A stretch of DNA of 64,000 nt. Source: Ochromonas danica (lineage: Eukaryota > Sar > Chrysophyceae > Chromulinales > Chromulinaceae). This document shows positions 30,808 through 38,981 of the stretch, piece after piece (the stretch's first letter is position 1; every line of letters begins with the position of its first letter). The notes below the pieces were generated by a model. That model did not search any database, was not told the DNA's origin, and saw only the letters and a program-made list of their open reading frames with translations. The stretch lies in assembly GCA_015146655.1 (NCBI GenBank), contig VKHL01000035.1, positions 157,228-221,227 of the forward strand, written 5' to 3'. The translations under genes and the position numbers were made by a program.

Positions 30808-30957
30808 TATATGAAGTATGTGTGGAATTTGCTGAGTAGTGGATGGTCTAAACGACAAGCAAATGAACAAGTGAGAAAGACGACAATGGTTCAAACGAGC
30901 ACTGATGTTGATAAGAAGACAATAGTGGAGATGGTGGAGGAGAAGACAGTGGTATGA
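30808..30957 (+). pseudogene. Detached 3' coding tail of an LRR1-type gene
   Basis: This matches the last coding bases of LRR1 (VW-LLSSGWSKRQA) but sits 180 bp after the LRR2 stop, without the rest of a gene. Here the frame continues past the point where LRR1 stops, adding a charged tail of 29 residues (from NEQVRKTTMVQTSTDV) before TGA. It is an orphan fragment and is unlikely to be translated as such. Confidence 0.8.
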
Positions 30958-31432
30958 AGCAAAAGGCTTCTAACCTCAACTGCAGTGATCTATGAGATAC
31001 TTTATGATGATCATATATTTTTTGTAAATACACGACGGACGTCTATGTAGACTATGAAAATAATTTCCAGCACGCTACCCTGTTTTGCAATACCTATCTA
31101 TATGAAATAGCTCGATATTGTATACGTATTGTATTTAGTGCTAATAAGGTGCAAACAACCTCTCTATCCTTAATTGCTAGGTTTTGTTGTTTAGTTGGTT
31201 ATTAATGATTGTATAAAACAGCTAATGAGCTCCAAGCTGACCAAACATTAGTTAAGTTTTAGTGACTTTAGCATCTAAACAAGCCTGAATTTTGGCACTA
31301 ATCGCTTCACGATTGGCTTTAATCCATCGAATACGCTGCAGATAAATCTCAGCACGACTTGTAATGCTGGTGATACTGTCTTCTTGGGCGATGGCACGGC
31401 CCACAAAATAGACCACATTCGACAAGATACGA
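30808..31432. repeat. Segmental duplication, copy B
   Basis: This is the partner of 24556-25196. It carries the LRR1-like tail, the shared 3' flank and the 3' part of the intact kinase-like gene. The placement implies that the LRR2 unit was inserted, or arose by unequal exchange, between two copies of this segment. Confidence 0.9.
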
Positions 31433-32286
31433 AGATTAATCAAATCTGGAATTACAGAGACTTCCAATATATTCAATTCGGCATGTTCCATGTATCCATC
31501 GATAAAATCATTGAAATAGCCTAAGGCACCTTTCTCTCCGGCATATTTACTGAGGCAAATGGCCAACTCCATCGCCCTCCAATCTAATGCACAAAATTCA
31601 AAATCTAACAATCCACTAATGGCCCCTTCCTGATCCAATACAAGAACATTATCGTAATGAAGATCACCGTGAATTAATTGCTGTGGAAGTTTGAGAGAAA
31701 GTAACTCATGTGAGAGTTTCTCAATGGCCTCCAACTCTTGAATTAGTTCATTCATTGTTGGGCGAACACCATCAAAGTCAGATGATGCAACTCTTTCCAT
31801 AAACTTCTCTCTTGTAACTGCATGATGCACTTTATAGATATCATAGTATGGAGGGTTGGGCGATGTCATGTCCAAAGAGACCTTTGCCATGGCTGTGGTC
31901 AGCTCTCCGGAGGCGCGGCCGATTTCTTTTACCAGGGTCAGCTTAGGCAACTTGCCTGGTATAATCTCAAAGAGAGAAGCTTCTGCTCCGGTTGATAATA
32001 AGACATGTGGGGCAGCACTTTCTAAACTTGGAACAGTTGTCGGAATTTTAAAAGACAGATTCATCTGGCTGAGCTGTTGTAAGATAGCATGCTCAAATCG
32101 TACACGATAAGAATCATTTCCATTGTTATATACGCGTAAAATATACTGATGACCATTGTCAGTCTCAATATAACGAACTACATTATTCACTCCTCCTGTG
32201 GTTGGAGTGAAATGATAAGTATTTGCCACCAAAAACTTGGAAGCTGCTTCTTCAAGCACCTGCGAGCTAAACTCAGTTGAAAACAT
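31252..32286 (-). CDS. Aminoglycoside-phosphotransferase-fold kinase, homoserine-kinase-like
   Basis: Intronless, 344 residues from ATG 32286. The protein has the APH/ChoK kinase fold: an N-lobe with YILRVYNNG, the catalytic HGDLHYDNVLV loop with Asp and Asn, and the metal-binding LLDFEFCALDWRAMELAICL segment. The overall pattern (N-terminal FTPTTGGVNNVVRYIETDNG and the C-terminal helices) is closest to the ThrB2-like homoserine kinase II group, but APH-fold proteins act on many small molecules and the substrate cannot be assigned. No targeting peptide is evident. It lies inside the LRR array, and a broken copy lies 6 kb upstream. Its 3' end is inside the segmental duplication. Confidence 0.82.
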   Translation of the reverse strand: MFSTEFSSQVLEEAASKFLVANTYHFTPTTGGVNNVVRYIETDNGHQYILRVYNNGNDSYRVRFEHAILQQLSQMNLSFKIPTTVPSLESAAPHVLLSTGAEASLFEIIPGKLPKLTLVKEIGRASGELTTAMAKVSLDMTSPNPPYYDIYKVHHAVTREKFMERVASSDFDGVRPTMNELIQELEAIEKLSHELLSLKLPQQLIHGDLHYDNVLVLDQEGAISGLLDFEFCALDWRAMELAICLSKYAGEKGALGYFNDFIDGYMEHAELNILEVSVIPDLINLRILSNVVYFVGRAIAQEDSITSITSRAEIYLQRIRWIKANREAISAKIQACLDAKVTKT

Positions 32287-32807
32287 CTAAACAAGAGAGA
32301 AAATTTGATGATGACATAAGGTAGGGGTCAAAAGGTGTTATTGGCATACGTCAGCAGCAAAGCACCCTTTGCTCACCTGAAGATTTCTCTGGAAAGAGAA
32401 AGAAAAGGACCTTCTATTCAATGAGTGAGATAGAAAAGAATGCTTTCGAAAAGCAGTGCAATGAGAGCAACAAATAAAACAAAGCCAAGTTAGAAGACTT
32501 CCCCAAGAAGTCTTTGATAATGTTCTCATTCTCATTCGTTGGCTTTTCTGTCACATTTTAACCCACCAATCCCAAAATTTCCGAAATTACGAAACCCAAT
32601 GAAACCACCCAAAACAACAAAATTCCGAAAACCAGAAATTGCGAAATTGCGAAACTACGAAGTTTATGGTTTCCCAGCACATCAAATCAAATCAAATCAA
32701 TCAACTCAAATCAAGTCCAAGTAAATAACGAAATCCTGAAAACCAGTGATAACAGAGGTGTGAATGAAATACTACTGTATCAACGGCAAGAATCGATTGT
32801 AAAAGCG
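32287..32807. other. Intergenic region upstream of LRR3
   Basis: 520 bp with no supported gene. Between about 32570 and 32665 a CGAAATT/CGAAAC word recurs, and near 32685-32715 there is a short TCAAA repeat. This sequence is not shared with the upstream regions of LRR2 or LRR4. Confidence 0.5.
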
Positions 32808-35800
32808 ATGACGATCTGGCTTGCAAGATTTCTTCTCATCTTCTTCCTTTCTTGTTCCCTTCATCTCATCCATTCATGGGGAAATCTCACCAGTCACCCA
32901 AATCCTTTGCACCACCAGAATACACACCTTCTTCCCTCTGGCCAGCTAAAAGAGCAAGAAGTCCTCCTCACTGTGACAGGAAATCAGAGCAATCCTGCTC
33001 CTCTCCCAGCGGATGAGTTGGGGGCCTTACATGACCTCTACAGTACAACTCTCGGTGAGTATTGGAACTGGACGGGAGTTCCATGGAATTTCACGGAATC
33101 GAATCCTGACCCTTGCAGTGAGGGTTGGGAAGGAGTGATGTGCAATGCTGTGTGCCATAATTCTAGCAATACCATGGAGAGTTGTGAAGAGCATGTAGTT
33201 GCCATCTTTCTATCAAATAACAACATGAGTGGAAGTTTGCCCGACTCTTTGCAACAGCTGCAACAACTGCGTTATTTGTCCATCTCAAGTAATTTTAAGC
33301 TCACGGGGTCTATCCCATCTTCCTTGTCAAGCCTCTCATACTTGATTTATTTGGTCTTAGACAGCAATGGTTTAAGTGGTTCTATTCCCAGCAGTCTCAC
33401 AAACGTCAAATCCTTGGTCTTCTTGGATTTATCTGAGAATGATCTGACAGGCATCTTGCCAACGAACCTCTCCCAACTGACAGGGCTGAGCTATTTCTAT
33501 ATATATTCGAATCATCTCTCTGGCTCGATGCCAGGTGATATTGGCGCCTGGTCTCAGTTATCCTATTTGTACGCTTATTCGAACTTGATTTCGGGTGAAT
33601 TTCCAGAGAGTATTGCCAATTGCTCACTTCTGAACACCTTTACTGTTTACAATAACTTTATGACTGGTCATCTGCCGCCATCAGTTAGCAAGCTTAAGTC
33701 TTTGACCTTTTTAGATGCTTCATATAACATGCTCAGTGGACCGATACCTGATGATGTGGGTACAGCATCAGCTATGCTTTGTATGAGCTTGGAAACGAAC
33801 TTCTTCACGGGTACTCTTCCGTCTTCGATTGGCCAATTGAGCGCATTAACATACTTCAGTGTATTTGACAATATACTATGGGGATCGCTTCCCTCCACAA
33901 TCTACGATCTATCCAGTATCGTAGAAGTTTCGCTCTCGACGAATACTTTTTCAGGCAGTTTGAGTAGTGCGATAGGTCAATGGACTGCAATGGCTTATCT
34001 GGATATCAGCGAAAACTATTTTGCAGGCAGTCTTCCTGGTGCGCTTGGTCAGTTGGAGAAGTTGGAAGTTTTGAGTGGAAGCTTAAATGTCCTATCTGGG
34101 GCTCTTCCAGCAGAACTGGGGAATTGCAAGAGTATAGTGGAGGTGTATCTGAGTGGAAATTGGTTCGATGGCACTATTCCCGCTTCATTTGGCAATTTGA
34201 CTGTATTGAAGTATTTGTATTTGGACGATAGCTTTCTCACAGGTGTATTACCTTCGGAAATGGCTTCACTCCAGAATCTGAACATACTGGCTGTGGAAAA
34301 TAACATATTGTCAGGAACAATACCTGATTGTCTCTCCAATATATCTTCTTTACTTGTAATGGGACTAGGGATAAATAACTTTCATGGTAGTCTTCCTGCG
34401 CACTTCGGAAGATTGACGAAGTTGCAATATTTAACGGTCTCTTTCAGTGGCTTCAGTGGGAGTCTTCCTGCTTCTTTCTCCACACTAAGTAATCTCCAAG
34501 CTGCTTCTCTGGCTTGTAACTTCTTGTCAGGCTCTTTATCTTCCCTTTCCATCCCGTCAAGCCATCTTGACTATTTGAACATCTCTAATAACTACTTCAC
34601 TGGAGAGACATCGCCACTGCTATCTTTACAGAATATCTCGATCCTGGACATTTCCTCGAATGGATTGACGGGATCGTTTCAAGTGCATGAGAAAATGCCT
34701 AAGCTGGTTTGGTTGTTCTTACGCGGAAATGAGTTATCAGGTTCCTTGTCAGGGACTTTCACTTCTCTTTCCACTCCTTCTTTGGTTTATTTGGACCTGT
34801 CGAACAATCGCTTCAGCGGTGCATTTCCAGCCTCCGACTTCGCACAATTGACCAAACTGAACACACTGGCAGCAGTAGAAAATTGCTTCACAGGAACGAT
34901 TTCATCCGACCTTTGCAAAGCCAGTAAGTTGCAAGTGGCAGCATTGGATGGTCTATCGGCTGCTCCGAGTTGTCGCAGGGCAACGCTCTCTTCGTCTGAT
35001 GGTACGCTTTCATCTTGGGTGCCTTCCTACGTCATGGGGAAACATGCAGTTCATGGCAGTTTGCCTTCGTGCTTATTCCAGGAGTTGAATGTGTTAGTTA
35101 CCCTGCACTTGTCCGGGAATAGTTTGAAAGGCACGATTCCTGACTTGGCTAAGCATAGTTTGCTTTCTGATCTCTCCCTATCTCACAACGAACTATCGGG
35201 AACAGTGCCTGATTCTGTGCAGAGCAACTCGTGGATCAACCTTGATCTGAGTTTCAACAAGCTCACAGGCATATTGAAGAACAGTATGTCATCCACTGAT
35301 TGGGCCAATGCTTCGATCGCTCTGGACATCAATCGTCTTTCTGGCAAGATCCCTAGTGATTACTATCATATAGGGGATGTGGATATGCTGAGAGGCAATA
35401 TCTTCCAATGTCCGGACGATGGCAATGATGAAGAGAGTCTGCCTCCCAGTGATCCTTATAACAACCAATATGGCTGTGGTTCGGTGACGTTGAACACGGC
35501 TCTGATAATCTGGGGATCGGTAGTAGTATGTTTGGGAGTGGTGTGTGTTTGCATTGCAGGGTCGATGAAGATGCGCAGTAGTAGACAACGTGAGGATGTT
35601 AAGAGTAAGTATAGCAAGGACATTGCGTGTTGTGGGAAGAGGAAGCAAAATGAGGAGAAAGAAGTATCAGAGGATGTGGGAGAAGGCGAGGACTTGGAGA
35701 AGAGAGGTGAGGGAGCGACTTCAAAGGATGAAGAGAAAGGGAAATCATCAGCACAGTCAGCGACATGTTGGGATCGGTTCTTGGACAAGGTGGAGATGAT

Positions 35801-38090
35801 GAGGAAGCAGATGGAGGAGTGGCAGTCTGTCTATGGTGGCGAGAACGACGAGGTCAAAGACGCTCTTCGCAGACAAGACAACACGTATCGCGGAGAAGAT
35901 AGCGATGATGAGTATGATGAAGCTGACGCAGACGTTACGTTTCAAGAAGACTCGAATCGTGAAGATGATAGCGATGATGAATATTATGAAGCTGATATCA
36001 AGAGTTTAGAAGGCGCATATCTTAGAGAGTGCAGTCATGTAGACGAGACTCATGCCGATTCTCGTGTCCAAGCCGATAGGGAGCCTCACTCTATTAATAA
36101 TCCCGTAGCTGTCCTTCGAAGTCAAATCGTGATGGTGGGTCAGTTGTCACGATTTGTTCGACAGTTTAGTAGTGTAGCGATGTTGTTGATCGTATTGCTG
36201 GGCGTTCCTCTCTATACCACGCTATCTTATTTCTATGGTAGCTACTACTATCAATATGGATGGACGCCGTCAGCAGCATTTCTGTCAGGAGAATCTGCTG
36301 CGATAGCGTTGTTGATTCTGTTTCTTGGTATAGCAGCCAGTCTAGCTTTCTTTATCACATCTCGTGGTTTTTCTTCTTTCTATCACGCTGACGATCAACA
36401 GAATGGCCGCCACGTTTCTATAAAGTGGTGGTGGTATGGATGGTCTGTAGCTTGTGAGAGCAGCGAGAGTTGGCGCTATTTTCTTCGTGTGTTGGTGATC
36501 GTAGCGGGAAACACCGCAGTGGTGATGGTTGTAAATGCTGTATATGTCTATTTCTGCTTGCAAATATCTGTCTTGCAGTCATTCTTCCTGTCTGTGGCCA
36601 TGACAGGCTTCAAACTAGTGTGGTCTCGCATTTTGTTCTTGGTTCTTTCTCATTGGATTGCGCGAGTAGGCGAGCGAGGAATAACGAAAGAGGTATCTCA
36701 CCCTGGCCTCTCTTGTACTGACACAGTTGCTGTAACCAGTGGTGATGGAGTGAAGAATAATCTGGCCCGAACGACGAATCGATGGAATTCTGCAACTATT
36801 ACTATTTACAGCTGTTTGATGTTGTTCAATACAATCGTTGCACCTTGTTTAGCCACCTTGTTTATTAGTTCTGATTGTTTCTACTATGTCTTCGTATCTC
36901 CACCTTATGTCACCGTATCGTATTCATATCCGGTATGTATCACCATTGTTGAGAACGCATGTATGAGTACTGCCAGTGTTATCAAAACGTCAGATTTCCA
37001 GCCGCCCTTTAGCTATGGGTATCAATGCAGTTCTGCCTTGCTCCAAGAGTATGGCTATGTGTTCGTGTATAAGTATCTGTTGTTGGGAGTACTGCATCCA
37101 CTTGTCGTTCTGTTGTTGACCTTTTATCATGATCAGCAGATGTCCTCTGATGAGAGTGAGAATATTGATGGTGCTGAGAAGAAGGAGGAAGGATCTATGG
37201 CGGAAAGGGGAGTTGTTGTTAGCCGTGAGTTTATTTCTCCTCTGCACATTCGAAGTGGAGATGTTGCGATAGATGCGAATACTACATCTCCCAAGCCGAA
37301 CGCAATTAGATCTATCAGTTTGTCATCTACTACAAGTTTGTTGCTTCCTCCTCTTTGGAGGAAGAACATCTCACATGGGATAATGAGCTATTTTCTGGAC
37401 GAAACGAATTTCGAGCATGTTTTCTCTGCTGCAGAGTATTCTGTTCGTCTTTCGATGATGATAGGGACTCTTCTAACATATGGCATCGTGTTACCGTATT
37501 TGGCTGTTCTGGTTTGCGTGGCAATAGTGAGCAATACCTATCTGACACAATGGGCGTTGGCGAGGTTTTACCAAATGGCGTGGAAAGCAAGCGAGAACAA
37601 TCACCATGACCGTTTATCTTCGTCACTTCGCCTGCATTCCAATGACAGCAAGATGAGCGCTACTGTCCCTGAGTCGGAGTGGAATGCCGATGGCTCAAGG
37701 GAAGCCGTGAGACATGTGAAGGTGGTTTCTTTTTCGTCATCTTGCTCTTCTGTGAGGACCGACAATCAAGCCTTGGTCGTGCAGCACGTTAGCGATGAAT
37801 GTGAGCAACTGCCAGCAGCCTTGTTGGTGGCAGCACGACCTCTGTCTGTGTTAATGCTGTTCTTCTTGTCTTGTTTCCTGTTTGATATCGCTGGTGATAA
37901 AGGAGGTGCTTGGATTGGATTGTATTTCGTGTTGGTAATGTGTTTGGTGCCTTTGTTGGCAGTGATTGTGCATCGATTATGGCTGGGTTGGATGGAGAGG
38001 CGCAGACTGATGCATGAGGAGGTTGTGAGAAATCAAGCATCAAGAGAAGGTAGAAATGGTATAGAGCTGGTCAACGTGCCTGTTTCTTGA
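32808..38090 (+). CDS. LRR ectodomain / multi-span membrane receptor-like protein (LRR3)
   Basis: The first ATG is at 32808 (the in-frame codon at 32760 is GTG), giving 1,760 residues. It starts with a signal peptide (MTIWLARFLLIFFLSCSLHL). The architecture is that of LRR2: cap, plant-type LRRs, juxtamembrane CPDD...YGCGS motif, first membrane span, cytoplasmic loop, about nine further spans. It is nucleotide-identical to LRR2 over several blocks but differs in the central LRRs (roughly 33917-34450) and in the loop after the first span. In that loop it carries two related acidic units (GEDSDDEYDEAD and EDDSDDEYYEAD), absent from the other copies. Its C-terminus ends in a unique tail (RNGIELVNVPVS). 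Confidence 0.9.
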   Translation: MTIWLARFLLIFFLSCSLHLIHSWGNLTSHPNPLHHQNTHLLPSGQLKEQEVLLTVTGNQSNPAPLPADELGALHDLYSTTLGEYWNWTGVPWNFTESNPDPCSEGWEGVMCNAVCHNSSNTMESCEEHVVAIFLSNNNMSGSLPDSLQQLQQLRYLSISSNFKLTGSIPSSLSSLSYLIYLVLDSNGLSGSIPSSLTNVKSLVFLDLSENDLTGILPTNLSQLTGLSYFYIYSNHLSGSMPGDIGAWSQLSYLYAYSNLISGEFPESIANCSLLNTFTVYNNFMTGHLPPSVSKLKSLTFLDASYNMLSGPIPDDVGTASAMLCMSLETNFFTGTLPSSIGQLSALTYFSVFDNILWGSLPSTIYDLSSIVEVSLSTNTFSGSLSSAIGQWTAMAYLDISENYFAGSLPGALGQLEKLEVLSGSLNVLSGALPAELGNCKSIVEVYLSGNWFDGTIPASFGNLTVLKYLYLDDSFLTGVLPSEMASLQNLNILAVENNILSGTIPDCLSNISSLLVMGLGINNFHGSLPAHFGRLTKLQYLTVSFSGFSGSLPASFSTLSNLQAASLACNFLSGSLSSLSIPSSHLDYLNISNNYFTGETSPLLSLQNISILDISSNGLTGSFQVHEKMPKLVWLFLRGNELSGSLSGTFTSLSTPSLVYLDLSNNRFSGAFPASDFAQLTKLNTLAAVENCFTGTISSDLCKASKLQVAALDGLSAAPSCRRATLSSSDGTLSSWVPSYVMGKHAVHGSLPSCLFQELNVLVTLHLSGNSLKGTIPDLAKHSLLSDLSLSHNELSGTVPDSVQSNSWINLDLSFNKLTGILKNSMSSTDWANASIALDINRLSGKIPSDYYHIGDVDMLRGNIFQCPDDGNDEESLPPSDPYNNQYGCGSVTLNTALIIWGSVVVCLGVVCVCIAGSMKMRSSRQREDVKSKYSKDIACCGKRKQNEEKEVSEDVGEGEDLEKRGEGATSKDEEKGKSSAQSATCWDRFLDKVEMMRKQMEEWQSVYGGENDEVKDALRRQDNTYRGEDSDDEYDEADADVTFQEDSNREDDSDDEYYEADIKSLEGAYLRECSHVDETHADSRVQADREPHSINNPVAVLRSQIVMVGQLSRFVRQFSSVAMLLIVLLGVPLYTTLSYFYGSYYYQYGWTPSAAFLSGESAAIALLILFLGIAASLAFFITSRGFSSFYHADDQQNGRHVSIKWWWYGWSVACESSESWRYFLRVLVIVAGNTAVVMVVNAVYVYFCLQISVLQSFFLSVAMTGFKLVWSRILFLVLSHWIARVGERGITKEVSHPGLSCTDTVAVTSGDGVKNNLARTTNRWNSATITIYSCLMLFNTIVAPCLATLFISSDCFYYVFVSPPYVTVSYSYPVCITIVENACMSTASVIKTSDFQPPFSYGYQCSSALLQEYGYVFVYKYLLLGVLHPLVVLLLTFYHDQQMSSDESENIDGAEKKEEGSMAERGVVVSREFISPLHIRSGDVAIDANTTSPKPNAIRSISLSSTTSLLLPPLWRKNISHGIMSYFLDETNFEHVFSAAEYSVRLSMMIGTLLTYGIVLPYLAVLVCVAIVSNTYLTQWALARFYQMAWKASENNHHDRLSSSLRLHSNDSKMSATVPESEWNADGSREAVRHVKVVSFSSSCSSVRTDNQALVVQHVSDECEQLPAALLVAARPLSVLMLFFLSCFLFDIAGDKGGAWIGLYFVLVMCLVPLLAVIVHRLWLGWMERRRLMHEEVVRNQASREGRNGIELVNVPVS

Positions 38091-38981
38091 TGTGATTATG
38101 TATTTTTGCAGGGTTTGGTTTATTGGATGGCTTTGGGGATCGTGAGACTGTGTATTGGATTCTATTACTTCTCAATGAAGTTTTCGTGTTCTGTTCGTAA
38201 TTTGCTTATTATAGGTTCATCCAGAGTTTTGTGCTTGAGCGGTGTTTCACTTTCCTCATTGATGATTGGAGCCAGCTGGATCCTTCAGTGAAAGAAAAGA
38301 AAATTGTCAGCAGCCATTGAAAGAGAACATATAGGAGAAGTTTATATTGGACAGATAGAAAGAAATGAAATGGATTGATCTTGTTGAGGTTTTTCCAAAT
38401 TGTATTTAAGCGCATTTCTTGTTGATGAATACTAGAAAAAGCAACCAAAATAATGTTTAAGCAAATATAACGTCGATTATTATCGTCATCAAGCGTTTAT
38501 GTCGTGGTCACACATGCTGTATATGAGAGTTACCTTCTTTCTCAAGTGTTGGTAGACCTGAGTCGTTTATATTTCTTTCTTTCGTGGCGCCAATCCGTAT
38601 TTAGCTGATAATACTACTGCAGTATATTCCGTGTAGAAATTGAAATTTCGAAAAATCTCCTCGTCCGCCACCATCCTAGCTAGAGAGGGTCCCCGTGACA
38701 ATCGAGCTTTCCACGGTGGATTTCACGTTTCCATTTGCTTTTCGGTTCATCATTGTTTTGTTACCTACGTTTTGTTCATCATTGTTTTGTTACCTACTTA
38801 ACTAAGCTATCATCCATCGGGTTTTTTACGTTGCGGCGGAGATGTTGGCGTTAACTTAACTTAAATTGTTTGAGCAATCCAAACCAAACACACAATCAAA
38901 TCCAAAAAATATATTATCCGAAGACTTTAATAAGCAATAACAAAGATATAAAATGGCTACCTTAATTTGAGTATAAAAGCG
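38091..38981. other. Intergenic region between LRR3 and LRR4
   Basis: 890 bp with no supported gene. It contains a 24-bp tandem direct repeat (38747-38797) and a TTAACTTAACTTAA element at 38851-38864, about 120 bp before the LRR4 start. The sequence is unrelated to the LRR2-LRR3 interval. Confidence 0.5.
38747..38797 (+). repeat. 24-bp direct repeat, two copies
   Basis: The unit beginning GTTCATCATTGTTTTG and ending TACCTAC occurs twice with a few bases between copies. It is a local tandem duplication upstream of LRR4. Confidence 0.85.
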
